NCBI GenBank assembly: GCA_026129545.1 | Contig: JAHCHX010000001.1 | Coordinates: 3,565,001-3,629,000 of the forward strand | Length of the DNA: 64,000 nucleotides | Direction: 5' to 3' | Source of the DNA: Saprospiraceae bacterium | GTDB taxonomy: Bacteria; Bacteroidota; Bacteroidia; Chitinophagales; Saprospiraceae | Translations under genes and position numbers: made by a program | Notes under the pieces: model-generated | Told to the model about the DNA's origin: nothing | What the model saw: only the letters and a program-made list of their open reading frames with translations | Database searches by the model: none | Shown here: piece after piece, positions 25,557-34,537 of the stretch | Position numbering within the stretch: the stretch's first letter is position 1 | How the letters are laid out: each line of letters starts with the position of its first letter

Positions 25557-25690
25557 CAGTCTTAATGCGTTGTTTTGATAATGGGAGAATGTGACAATGG
25601 GCCAATAGTCAGCGAAAGGGTGCTTTTTCGGGAAGGGCTTGTGGCTTTGCATGGCTTGTTCCAAAAATCCGTCTGAACAGCTTGATTTAA

Positions 25691-26836
25691 ATGATGAGCT
25701 TTTTCCAGCATTGCTACTATCTCTTGCGTGCCACCGTCTGGCTAGCGCTTGCCTTTGCGCGGGCGGGTTGGTATTTCAGATTTCGGGCGTTGCGCGATTT
25801 GGCGTTGCCCCGCGCGGAGGCGCTGACCTCCAAGGAAAAACGACGACTTCAACACTATTTCTATGGCACCACCTATCTGAGCGCCGTTTTTTGCCTGTTG
25901 CGCGGCTACCCGCGCAATGCCCGCGAAAAACATCTTTTTACGAACCTCGCGGCGCTGGCTTATTTTTTTGACGACCTCGTGGATTCCTTTCGCGGACGCG
26001 ATGACTCGGGGATTCTTTGGCTGGACAATCCCGAATTGTTCGGCCAAACCGCCGACCCGCGCGGGCTGGCATTGCATTTTTTGGACAACATCCACCGCGA
26101 ATTGCCGCCGAGCGAGTTGCCACAGTTCAAGGAGTTCATGCATCGGGTGTTCAATGTGGAAACGGCGGGCAGGCAGGCAAGGGCAGATACCCATTTGCAA
26201 GTCGAAGACTTGAAGAACATAACGGCAGAGAAAGGGGGCTATTCGGTGTTGTTGTTTCGGCAAGTGTTGGAACACCCGCTTTTTGCGCCGGAGCAAGAGG
26301 CGCTGTATCAGTTTGGCTATCTCGTGCAACTTTCCGACGACATTTTCGACCTGTGGCACGACCGAAAGTCTGGCACCGTCACACTGGCCACTTTTTTGGC
26401 AGAACAAAATGACGTGACCCGTTTGCGCGACATATTCGAAGAGCAAGTGGCAGTGGTGCGGGCGGCATTCTTGGAAATTCCAAATCTGCCAGAGGTGCCG
26501 GGGAACATGGCTCGCCCAACAACAAGCAAAAGCCGAAAAATGAAATGGGTGATACCTCCCGCACTTCCGCAACGAAGGCAAAGCGCCCTGCGCACACGCT
26601 CGGCGCGCACCGCTACAAGGCGCTTGCCCTCGCCTCCCGACCTGACCCGCGAGTTGGGGGCAAGCGCGGCGGTGCATTTCCTCGTCAGCATCACCCGCGT
26701 TTGCCTGCGGCATTATGAGGATTTGCAAAAAAAGCACGGAACTTTGCCGCTCGACGCTCGCTCGCTCATGGTGGTGGATATGGAAAAGTGGGGCAATCGG
26801 GTGCGGGCGGCGAAAGCATTGGCAATGGCCAAGTAA
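25691..26836 (+). CDS. Class I isoprenoid synthase-like (squalene/phytoene synthase fold) protein
   Basis: 381 residues, mainly helical. Two Asp-rich motifs fit a class I prenyl-transferring fold: FFDDLVD (D94, D95, D98) and QLSDDIFDLWHD (D216, D217, D220, D224). No crt, sqs or hopanoid genes are adjacent, so the substrate is unknown. Residues about 270-318 (from EVPGNMARPTTSKSRK through RTRSARTATRRLP) are rich in Arg, Ser and Thr and look unlike the rest; they probably come from an in-frame DNA insertion. An upstream in-frame ATG could replace the double ATG at 25691. The protein may be only distantly related to characterised enzymes. Confidence 0.65.
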   Translation: MMSFFQHCYYLLRATVWLALAFARAGWYFRFRALRDLALPRAEALTSKEKRRLQHYFYGTTYLSAVFCLLRGYPRNAREKHLFTNLAALAYFFDDLVDSFRGRDDSGILWLDNPELFGQTADPRGLALHFLDNIHRELPPSELPQFKEFMHRVFNVETAGRQARADTHLQVEDLKNITAEKGGYSVLLFRQVLEHPLFAPEQEALYQFGYLVQLSDDIFDLWHDRKSGTVTLATFLAEQNDVTRLRDIFEEQVAVVRAAFLEIPNLPEVPGNMARPTTSKSRKMKWVIPPALPQRRQSALRTRSARTATRRLPSPPDLTRELGASAAVHFLVSITRVCLRHYEDLQKKHGTLPLDARSLMVVDMEKWGNRVRAAKALAMAK

Positions 26837-26892
26837 CGACAACCTCTCTTGACTGTGAAATCAATCCAGAGGTTGGGCATACAATTCTGAAA

Positions 26893-27465
26893 ATGAAAGA
26901 TTCGATTCTAAAATCCATCCGCGAAGGCATCGCCGTCAAACAAGCCATTTTGGACGACGATGCCTTTTTGCAAAAAATAGAACACGCCGCGCAGGCTTTT
27001 CTTGCAACCTTTCGCAGCGGAGGCAAGGTCTTATTCTGTGGCAATGGCGGCAGTGCGGCGGATGCCCAACACCTTGCAGCAGAACTTTCCGGGCGATTCT
27101 ACAAAGACCGCCCGCCGCTCTACGCGGAGGCTTTGCACGTCAACTCGTCATACATGACGGCAGTCGCCAACGACTATGGCTACGACGATGTGTTCGCCCG
27201 AATGGTGGAAGCGGCAGGCCGCAGAGGCGACGTGCTGTCGGCATTCAGCACCTCTGGCAATTCGCCCAACATTCTGAAAGCCATCGAAAAAGCCAAACAT
27301 CAGGGCATGCTCGTCGTCGGATTCACGGGCGCGTCAGGCGGCAAAATGGCCGGGCGGTGCGACGTGTTGCTGAATGTCCCTTCTGCCGACACCCCGCGCA
27401 TCCAAGAAGCGCACATACTCATCGGACACATCATTTGTGAAATCGTGGAACGGGAGATGTTTTGA
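26893..27465 (+). CDS. gmhA: Sedoheptulose 7-phosphate isomerase GmhA
   Basis: 190 residues from the ATG at 26893. The SIS domain shows FCGNGGSAADAQHLAAELSGRF, the phosphate loop SAFSTSGNSPN, and the C-terminal RIQEAHILIGHIICEIVE with catalytic Glu and His typical of GmhA. It converts sedoheptulose 7-phosphate to D-glycero-D-manno-heptose 7-phosphate, the first step of ADP-heptose synthesis for LPS core. hldD, the last step, is at 44.7 kb. The next gene begins close to the stop. Confidence 0.93.
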   Translation: MKDSILKSIREGIAVKQAILDDDAFLQKIEHAAQAFLATFRSGGKVLFCGNGGSAADAQHLAAELSGRFYKDRPPLYAEALHVNSSYMTAVANDYGYDDVFARMVEAAGRRGDVLSAFSTSGNSPNILKAIEKAKHQGMLVVGFTGASGGKMAGRCDVLLNVPSADTPRIQEAHILIGHIICEIVEREMF

Positions 27466-27488
27466 AGTTTCCCGAAAACAATTTGTTC

Positions 27489-28001
27489 ATGACGATTTTT
27501 GAAACACCCCGGCTGCGACTGCGCACCGTGCTCGAAGCGGATTTTCCGCATATTTTCCGAATGCAAAGCGACGCTGCCACGATGCGCTACATACGCCCGC
27601 CCACAACGGACGAACAGGTCGTGCGCGAACGCATAACCGCTTGGGAAACTTATCGCGAAAAATGCCCCGGCTTAGGCGTTTTTATATTGGAAAACAAATC
27701 GGACAACGCTTTTGTCGGCTATGTCACTGCCCGCCATGTTGATTTCAACCCGACGAACACCGAGTTTGAGGTCGGGTACACATTCGCCCCCGAATGGTGG
27801 GGCCAAGGCGTGGCAAGCGAAATCGTGCCGCCGCTAAGCCAATATCTTTTTGAAAAATCGGGCACGCCGCGCATCGTTGCCTTCACCGACCCGGAGAACG
27901 CCGCCTCCATACGGGTGCTGCTCAAAAGTGGGTTCCGGGAGGTAGGCATGAGGCAGATATATGAAGGCATGAGCAAAGAATTTTGGTTGGAAAGAAGCTG
28001 A
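27489..28001 (+). CDS. GNAT acetyltransferase of the RimJ/RimL type
   Basis: 170 residues from the ATG at 27489; an alternative TTG at 27462 would overlap the gmhA stop. FETPRLRLRTVLEADFPHIF, FEVGYTFAPEWWGQGVASEIV (acetyl-CoA loop) and DPENAASIRVLLKSGFREVGM are standard for GNAT enzymes acting on amines or protein N-termini. The substrate is unknown. It may be cotranscribed with gmhA. Confidence 0.88.
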   Translation: MTIFETPRLRLRTVLEADFPHIFRMQSDAATMRYIRPPTTDEQVVRERITAWETYREKCPGLGVFILENKSDNAFVGYVTARHVDFNPTNTEFEVGYTFAPEWWGQGVASEIVPPLSQYLFEKSGTPRIVAFTDPENAASIRVLLKSGFREVGMRQIYEGMSKEFWLERS

Positions 28002-28048
28002 AGCAGCGCGAACATTTGACGCGCCGCGCCGTTCTCCCGCCCAACCAC

Positions 28049-28056
28049 TACCTTTG
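28049..28056 (+). promoter_or_regulatory. -7 box next to the mfd start codon
   Basis: TACCTTTG, an exact match, with only 5 nt to the GTG at 28062. Transcripts from it would be leaderless or nearly so. No clear -33 element. Confidence 0.45.
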
Positions 28057-28061
28057 CCCTC

Positions 28062-29042
28062 GTGAGCAATTTAGCGCATCTCATCGCAGCCTACCGCAGT
28101 CATCCGGCGGTCAAAAAAATCACAACAGCACTCGAAAACCAACCATCGGCGGCGCGTATCCAACTAAAAGGACTCGCCGGCGCGCAGGAGTCCTTTGTCA
28201 TCGCGGCAACCGCCCTCCAAATGCCGCCCTCCAACATTCACCTTCTCGTTGCCAACACGAAGGAAGAGGCCGCTTACCGATTCAATGACTTGGAGGGACT
28301 GCTGGCCAGCCAAGCCGTGTTTTTTTTCCCAGACTCTTTCAAACGACCCGCATATTTCGACGACCTGAACCCAGCGCAAATTTTGCAACGAAGCGAGGTG
28401 GTCAACAAAATAACCTCCTTCTCATCGGAGGGTGCAAAAGGAAGCACGATAGTCACCTACCCGGAAGCCTTGTTTGAAAAAGTCGTGAAGCCCGAAATTC
28501 TTGCGCAAAGCCGCATCGAAGTGCAAAAGGGCGAAAAACTCGACACGGACTGGATGATAGAAGTGTTGGTGGAATATGGCTTCGTGCGCACCGATTTTGT
28601 GTACGAGCCCGGTCAATTCTCCGTGCGTGGCGGCATCGTTGATTTGTATTCTTATGGCAACGATTTGCCTTATCGAATCGAGCGCTTCGACGACGAGGTG
28701 GAGACGATTCGCGTGTTCGACCCGCTGACCCAACTCTCGCAGCGCAACCTTGACTCCGTCAGCATCGTGCCCAACCTGAACACCCGTTTCCGACAAGACC
28801 AAAAGGTATCCCTCTTCCACATACTGCCCCCAACCACGGTGATTTGGGCAAAAGACTTTCAGTTTTTGCTCGACCGATTGCAATACTGCTTCGAGCGAGC
28901 AGAACAATTTGCGTCCAAACTGACAGCCCTCGATTCGGCGGAACTGCGCGAACTCTTCCGCGACCGTGCCTTCCTGTACCCCGGCGAAGTGGCCGACGCT
29001 CTTGCGGAAAGAACAATCATCTATCTGGAAGGGAGAAACTGA
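28062..29042 (+). pseudogene. mfd: Truncated transcription-repair coupling factor (N-terminal third of Mfd)
   Basis: 326 residues from a GTG start, against about 1,100 in intact Mfd. The sequence covers the UvrB-like domains D1a-D2-D1b: GLAGAQESFVIAATAL, VFFFPDSFKRPAYF, FVYEPGQFSVRGGIVDLYSYG, PYRIERFDDEVETIRVFDP. It stops just after the FLYPGEVADAL segment. The RNA polymerase-interacting domain, the helicase motifs and the TRCF domain are all absent, and 36 nt later the convergent ribE ends. A deletion or rearrangement that removed the rest is likely. A free UvrB/UvrA-interacting module is possible, as is a complete mfd elsewhere. Confidence 0.8.
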
Positions 29043-29078
29043 CGACATGCGAGCCAGATCGCCACTTTTCGGCAAAGC

Positions 29079-29684
29079 TCACATTCGTGCATTGAACTGG
29101 TATGCCGCCAAATGCCGTGCGATGTATTTGCCGATGATGTCGAACTCGACATTGACCGCATCGCCGGGCCGCAGCGTTTTGAAATTGGTGTATTCCCAAG
29201 TGTATGGAATGATAGCCACCGAGAACAAGTCGCCCTGAGGCTCCACCACGGTTAGGCTCACCCCGTTGAGACAAACCGAGCCTTTGTCCACGAGCAGATG
29301 CTCCGGCGAGGGTCGGTAGCGAAACACGAACCGCCACGAGCCGCCCGTTTCCGTCACCTCCACACATTCCGCCACGTCGTCCACATGCCCCTGCACGATG
29401 TGCCCATCGAGCCGGCCGTTCATGGGAAGACAGCGTTCGAGATTGACCAAGTCGCCTATTTCCCACTGACTAAGGTTGGTGCGGCGAAGCGTTTCCTCCA
29501 CTGCCGTGACGCGGTGCCAATGAGCGCCCAAGCCAACCACCGTGAGGCAAGCCCCATTATGGCTCACGCTCTGGTCAATTTTCAACTCGTGCGAGATGCC
29601 GCTTTCAAGCGTAAAATGCACATTGGAGCGGTCATGCTCCACCGCCACTACCTTGCCTAAGGTCTCAATGATTCCGGTAAACAT
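29079..29684 (-). CDS. ribE: Riboflavin synthase alpha chain
   Basis: 201 residues. It starts with the strict family N-terminus MFTGIIETLGKV and has two lumazine-binding repeats: SVSHNGACLTV with GDLVNLERCLPMNGRLDGHIVQGHVD, and KGSVCLNGVSLTVV with IGKYIARHL. The enzyme dismutates two 6,7-dimethyl-8-ribityllumazine molecules into riboflavin. No other rib genes and no FMN riboswitch are present nearby. Convergent with the truncated mfd. Confidence 0.94.
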   Translation of the reverse strand: MFTGIIETLGKVVAVEHDRSNVHFTLESGISHELKIDQSVSHNGACLTVVGLGAHWHRVTAVEETLRRTNLSQWEIGDLVNLERCLPMNGRLDGHIVQGHVDDVAECVEVTETGGSWRFVFRYRPSPEHLLVDKGSVCLNGVSLTVVEPQGDLFSVAIIPYTWEYTNFKTLRPGDAVNVEFDIIGKYIARHLAAYQFNARM

Positions 29685-29701
29685 TTTCAGAAATATGCCT
29701 T

Positions 29702-29787
29702 GACTTGTTAGGATTTGTCAGATGACCATGATTTTGAGCCGATTGCGCTTTTAGCCATGCCCAAAACTCGGCGGCGCGAGGTATAAA
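29702..29787 (+). repeat. Dispersed intergenic repeat, copy A
   Basis: Shares GGATTTGTCAGATGACCATG, GATTGCGCTTTTAGCCATGC and CAAAACTCGGCGGCGCGAGG with copies at 43757-43859 (inverted) and 55311-55412. About 10 nt are missing in the middle compared with them. Located between ribE and aroB. Confidence 0.8.
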
Positions 29788-29860
29788 CGAGGCGCTATCG
29801 GGATTTGCCCCACTTTAACACCTCAGCACCGAAAGAGGTTTGTATTTCTCCAAAATAGAC

Positions 29861-30931
29861 TCAGATGCTGTTGTAAAATGCCAATCCCTCTTCCATCATT
29901 TCACGCCTCACCTCCACCACCCGCATTGAAAACGGCTCGTCGCCCGGCAAAGTCATGCGCACCACGCCTGCCGCGTTTTTTTTGTCTTGTCGCATCAAAT
30001 CCCACAACGCCGAAAATGCCGATGCCGGAATGTAGCGGTGCGTGAAAAAACACTTGTTCACCGCAATGATGTCCTCCAAGTTTACGGCGCCCCCCATCCT
30101 GCTTTCGCAAATCATCCCAATCGCAATCGCCTCTCCGTGAGTGAGTGGCTCCGCCGTGTCCAAAAAATAGCTCTCCAGCGCATGGCCGATGGTGTGGCCG
30201 AAATTGAGCAGCGCCCGCACTCCTTTTTCTATGGGGTCGTCCTGCACGACGCGCACTTTGACGGCGATAGAGGCATGCAGCACACCAGCCCACCCATCAT
30301 CACCCGACAATGCGTCGCTGGCAGTCACCCCAACACATTCTGCCATGATTTTTCCCAACAAAGAAGGTGCGCCAATCAGCGCGTGTTTGATGATTTCTGC
30401 CAAACCGCTGCGCAACTCCCGTTCGGGCAAAGTTTTCAAAAACGCAGGGTCAACAAATACAGCGGCGGGGTTCTGAAAAACGCCGAGCGTATTTTTCACG
30501 CCCTGAAAATCAATGCCGAGTTTGCCGCCAATAGCGGCATCGGTCATCGCCAACAAAGTGGTCGGCACCTGCACGAAATCCACGCCGCGCTTCCAAGTAG
30601 CCGCACAAAACCCGCCGAGGTCGCCGACGACCCCGCCACCAAGATTGATGACAAGCGCCCGACGGTCGAGCCGAGCATCAAGCATGGACAGCCAGATGCG
30701 CTGGCAAGTATCAAGGTTTTTGAAACGCTCGCCAGCGGGCATCACCTCGATGGAAAATCCTTCCTGCAAGCTGGTTTTTTCCAAAAAACAAGGCAGGCAA
30801 AGTTCCTGAGTGTTCGTGTCGGCAACGAGAAAAAGGTGAGAGTAGCCGCGCTCGCGCAGCCAAGCGGGGAAATGCGCTTTCAAGTCACCAAGCAGAATTG
30901 GGCAGCCGTCAAGATAGAAAATATGCGACAT
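29861..30931 (-). CDS. aroB: 3-dehydroquinate synthase
   Basis: 356 residues from the ATG at 30931. The NAD-binding and metal motifs are clear: NLGGGVVGDLGGFCAATWKRG, PTTLLAMTDAAIGGKLGIDF, LNFGHTIGHALESYF and HGEAIAIGM. It makes 3-dehydroquinate from DAHP in the shikimate pathway. A TACCTTCG box lies 4 nt before the ATG (30936-30943), favouring this start over one nine codons upstream. No other aro genes are adjacent. Confidence 0.94.
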   Translation of the reverse strand: MSHIFYLDGCPILLGDLKAHFPAWLRERGYSHLFLVADTNTQELCLPCFLEKTSLQEGFSIEVMPAGERFKNLDTCQRIWLSMLDARLDRRALVINLGGGVVGDLGGFCAATWKRGVDFVQVPTTLLAMTDAAIGGKLGIDFQGVKNTLGVFQNPAAVFVDPAFLKTLPERELRSGLAEIIKHALIGAPSLLGKIMAECVGVTASDALSGDDGWAGVLHASIAVKVRVVQDDPIEKGVRALLNFGHTIGHALESYFLDTAEPLTHGEAIAIGMICESRMGGAVNLEDIIAVNKCFFTHRYIPASAFSALWDLMRQDKKNAAGVVRMTLPGDEPFSMRVVEVRREMMEEGLAFYNSI

Positions 30932-31027
30932 GGGGCGAAGGTAGGATTGATGTGCCATAACTTCGCCTCGCCCCTTGCCTTGCTGTCATTCCAACCTTTT
31001 CTCTATTCACTCAAACCTGTCTGAATT

Positions 31028-33835
31028 ATGAAGCAACTCACATTCCTCATTTTCTACCTCGCCGCATTGGGCAGTCTCTCCGCCCAAAACGTGCTCAAAG
31101 GCCGCGTGACCGACGAAAACGGCGAGCCTTTGGCAGGTGTCACCGTCAGCGAACGCGGCACCGCCAACGGAACCGTGACCGCCTCCGATGGTTCTTTCTC
31201 CCTGAACTACAGCCGCGTGGATGCCGTCATCGTGTTTGCCTACACCGGATTTGCCACCCAAGAAGTCGTCACCGATGGCCGCTCCGAAGTCAATATCGTG
31301 ATGGAAAACGATGATAATTTATTGGGCCAAATTGTCATCATCGGCTCGCGTCGAGCCAACCGAACCCAGACAGAAACCCCTGTCCCGGTGGATGTCATCA
31401 ACGTCGGGCCAGCCATCCTGACCACCGCACGAGCCGATATCACCAACTTGCTCAACTACGCGGCCCCATCGTTCAACTACAACAAACAAAGCGGCGCGGA
31501 CGGCGCAGACCACATTGATTTGGCTACCCTGCGAGGGCTTGGCCCCGACCAAACCCTCGTGCTGGTGAATGGCAAACGCCGCCACCAAACCGCTTTCGTG
31601 TCAGTGTTTGGCACCCGCGGGCGCGGCAACAGCGGCACCGACCTCAGCGCCATTCCGGTGCAGGCCATTGACCGCGTGGAAATCCTGCGCGACGGCGCTT
31701 CCGCCCAGTATGGCTCCGATGCCATAGCGGGCGTGATGAATATCATTCTGAAAAAAAATCCGGGACAGTTCAGCGCCGACATCGGCGTGTCGGGGCACTA
31801 CGACAACCAGTACAACCCCGCCTTTAAAGACAATCCTTTTGGCTTTTACGAAATAGAGGACGGCAAAAAACTCGATGGCCTGCTCTATAGCATGGGTGCC
31901 AACTACGGCATACCCGTGGGCGACAAAGGCGGCGTGGTCAACCTGACGCTCAACTACGCCAATCAAGGCAAAACCTTCCGCCAAGAAATGGACAACGTGT
32001 TGCCCATCAACACCGTGCGCCGGGCGCATGGCGATGCTTCCATGCAGCGTTTTGGCGGAATGTTCAATGCCGAAGTGCCGCTAAAAGAGAACGGCCAATT
32101 GGTCTTCTACTCGTTCGGCGGATACCACCGCAAGGAGTCGGATGCGTATGCTTTCACGCGCAATTTTTCCGAGCGCCCCGAACGTTTCCCCACCGACGGC
32201 GTAGAGTTGATAGAAGTGCCCGGCATCATCAAACAAGACTTGGAAGGGGAGTTTTTTTTCAATCCGCGCATTCGCACCGAAGTGCAGGACATCTCTTTTG
32301 CCGCTGGCCTCAACGGTACCTTCGGCGACGACTGGAACTGGGACGCAAGCAACTCGACAGGCTACAACAACTTTCATTTTTTTGGAAACAAAACCTTCAA
32401 CGCTGGCTTGGGCGCAGGCCAAACCAGCTTCGACGACGGTGGGTTCAGGTTCCTACAAAACACCACCAACCTGAATTTCAGCAAACTTTTCCCCTACGTC
32501 ATGGAAGGCCTGAACGTCGCGTTTGGCGGTGAGTACCGCTACGAAAACTACCAACTTTTCGCAGGCGAGGAAGCTTCCTATCTGCGCTACGGCCCCGAAA
32601 TTTTTGACATAGTGCCCATCTTCGAGGGCGGCGAGCTCATCGGCTTCGACACCATCTATCGCCCTGCCGGAGCACAAGGCTTCCCCGGCTACCAACCCGC
32701 CGACGAGGTGAATGCCAACCGCTCCTGCATCGGCGTTTATGGAGACTTGGAATTGGACGTGACCAATAAATTCTTGGTGGGACTGGCTGGCCGTTTTGAA
32801 AATTACAGCGACTTCGGTTCCACGCTCAATGGCAAATTGGCCTTGCGCTACAAACTCGCCCCCAACTTCAATCTGCGCGGCTCGGCCAGCACAGGCTTCC
32901 GCGCACCGTCGTTGCAACAAATCAATTTCAGCAGCACCTTCACCACCGTGCAGGCAGGTCAAATCGCCGAAGTCAAAATCGCGCCGAATGCCAGCACCAT
33001 CACACAAGCCGCAGGCATCTCCAAACTAAAGGAAGAAAAATCGCTCAACGGCAGCGTGGGATTTTCGTGGAAACCCACCCGCGCACTGACACTGACCCTT
33101 GACGGCTATTGGGTTCAGGTGAAAGACCGCGTGGTGCTTTCGGGACAGTTCGGTGCCGACGACCCCTCGCTCAACCCGAACTTTACTGGCGCTTTGCAAA
33201 GCCTGAACGTCAGCTATGCGCAGTTTTTTGCCAACGCGGTGAACACCACCAACAAGGGCATTGACATCGTGTTGGACTACAACACGCCCATTGGCAATGG
33301 CAACTTCCGAGGATTGCTCACGGCTAATTTTCAGGACATGACCATTGACAAAATCAATGTGCCAAGTCAATTGATTGGCAACAGCGAAACCTTCCTGAGC
33401 GACCGCGAACAAGCCTTCATCCTCGCATCGGCACCCAACACAAAAGTGGCTGCCAACTTTGAATACAGCCGGGGCCGGCTCACACTCGGCACTCGCTTCA
33501 CTTATTTTGGAAAAGTCACCCTGCTCGGCTATGGTGAAGACGGGCTTGGCATCAACCCAATGGTGCCCACCGACAGCGACCCCAATGAGTTTGTGGCTGA
33601 CAAATACATCTATGGCGGCAAACTGGTGCCAGACGTGTATGCGGGTTGGAAATTCAACAAAAATTTCACGCTGCACGTCGGCGTGGACAACTTCGCCAAC
33701 GTGCATCCCGATTTGGGCTTTGTGCCGATTGCCAGCGGCTGGGCATTCAACAACGAGACCGGAGGCCCCTGGGATGCGGTGCAAATGGGCGGCAACGGGC
33801 TGCGAGCGTTCACGCGCTTGTCGGTGAATTTCTAA
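31028..33835 (+). CDS. TonB-dependent receptor with carboxypeptidase-regulatory-like domain
   Basis: 935 residues. The signal peptide is residues 1-19. A CarboxypepD_reg-like domain (about 21-100, VLKGRVTDENGEPLAGVTV) is followed by a plug domain (LRGLGPDQTLVLVNGKRRH, VEILRDGASAQYGSDAIAGVMNIILKK). A large barrel ends in the terminal aromatic SVNF. Lacking SusD or regulatory partners, its ligand is unknown. The plug type with RRANRTQTETPVPVDVI resembles siderophore or small-metabolite receptors. Its stop shares 4 nt with the convergent sirtuin stop (33832-33835). Confidence 0.92.
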   Translation: MKQLTFLIFYLAALGSLSAQNVLKGRVTDENGEPLAGVTVSERGTANGTVTASDGSFSLNYSRVDAVIVFAYTGFATQEVVTDGRSEVNIVMENDDNLLGQIVIIGSRRANRTQTETPVPVDVINVGPAILTTARADITNLLNYAAPSFNYNKQSGADGADHIDLATLRGLGPDQTLVLVNGKRRHQTAFVSVFGTRGRGNSGTDLSAIPVQAIDRVEILRDGASAQYGSDAIAGVMNIILKKNPGQFSADIGVSGHYDNQYNPAFKDNPFGFYEIEDGKKLDGLLYSMGANYGIPVGDKGGVVNLTLNYANQGKTFRQEMDNVLPINTVRRAHGDASMQRFGGMFNAEVPLKENGQLVFYSFGGYHRKESDAYAFTRNFSERPERFPTDGVELIEVPGIIKQDLEGEFFFNPRIRTEVQDISFAAGLNGTFGDDWNWDASNSTGYNNFHFFGNKTFNAGLGAGQTSFDDGGFRFLQNTTNLNFSKLFPYVMEGLNVAFGGEYRYENYQLFAGEEASYLRYGPEIFDIVPIFEGGELIGFDTIYRPAGAQGFPGYQPADEVNANRSCIGVYGDLELDVTNKFLVGLAGRFENYSDFGSTLNGKLALRYKLAPNFNLRGSASTGFRAPSLQQINFSSTFTTVQAGQIAEVKIAPNASTITQAAGISKLKEEKSLNGSVGFSWKPTRALTLTLDGYWVQVKDRVVLSGQFGADDPSLNPNFTGALQSLNVSYAQFFANAVNTTNKGIDIVLDYNTPIGNGNFRGLLTANFQDMTIDKINVPSQLIGNSETFLSDREQAFILASAPNTKVAANFEYSRGRLTLGTRFTYFGKVTLLGYGEDGLGINPMVPTDSDPNEFVADKYIYGGKLVPDVYAGWKFNKNFTLHVGVDNFANVHPDLGFVPIASGWAFNNETGGPWDAVQMGGNGLRAFTRLSVNF

Positions 33836-34524
33836 GCGTCCAACAGCTGGCTCACCACCTTCCTCACCCCTGTGGAGGCAGGCTCGGCCACAATGGTCAG
33901 GTTGGGCATCCGCGACAATTCGAAGTTGACCTGCGGACGCGGGTCCACATAGTAGAAAGGGATGTGCGGGCTGGCATAAATCATCAGACTGGCAGCGGGA
34001 TAGACTTGCAAAGAAGTGCCGACTATGATAAAAATGTCGGCCTCGGAGGCTAATCCCGCTGCTGGTTCCAGCATGGGCACCGCCTCGCCAAACCACACAA
34101 TGTGGGGGCGCAATTGGGCACCGCGCGGGCATTGGTCGCCTAGATGCAAGTCCTTATCCCATTGAAAAACGAGGTCGGGGTGGCGCTCCGAACGAACCTT
34201 GCGCAATTCGCCGTGCAAGTGCAGCACTTGGGTGCTGCCAGCGCGTTCGTGCAAGTCGTCCACATTTTGGGTCACGATATGCACGTCGTAGTTTTTCTCC
34301 AAATCCACGAGCGCCTTGTGCCCGTCGTTGGGTTGCACCCCAAGGAGCTGAGCGCGGCGTTGGTTGTAGAAATCAAGCACCAGCGCGGGGTTGATGGCCC
34401 ATGCCTCAGGCGTGGCCACATCCTCGATGCGGCGATTCTCCCAAAGACCATCTGAATCGCGGAAAGTTTTGATGCCGCTCTCGGCGGAGATGCCAGCACC
34501 CGTGAGAACGACTATTTTCTTCAT
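33832..34524 (-). CDS. cobB: Sirtuin NAD-dependent protein deacylase
   Basis: 230 residues. VLTGAGISAESGIKTFRD, TQNVDDLHERAG with catalytic HLHGEL, LRPHIVWFGEAVP and VGTSLQVYPAASL are diagnostic. Of the four zinc-binding cysteines of most sirtuins only one remains (DQCPRG); the others are replaced in the RSERHPDLVFQWDKD segment. Other Bacteroidota sirtuins also lack a full zinc site, so the protein may still fold and work. It removes acyl groups from lysines using NAD+. Confidence 0.9.
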   Translation of the reverse strand: MKKIVVLTGAGISAESGIKTFRDSDGLWENRRIEDVATPEAWAINPALVLDFYNQRRAQLLGVQPNDGHKALVDLEKNYDVHIVTQNVDDLHERAGSTQVLHLHGELRKVRSERHPDLVFQWDKDLHLGDQCPRGAQLRPHIVWFGEAVPMLEPAAGLASEADIFIIVGTSLQVYPAASLMIYASPHIPFYYVDPRPQVNFELSRMPNLTIVAEPASTGVRKVVSQLLDA

Positions 34525-34537
34525 GGGGTAAAAATAA

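Noticed and set aside
29079..29860. FMN riboswitch near ribE
   Set aside because: No RFN-type conserved blocks upstream of ribE; the spacer is filled by repeat copy A.
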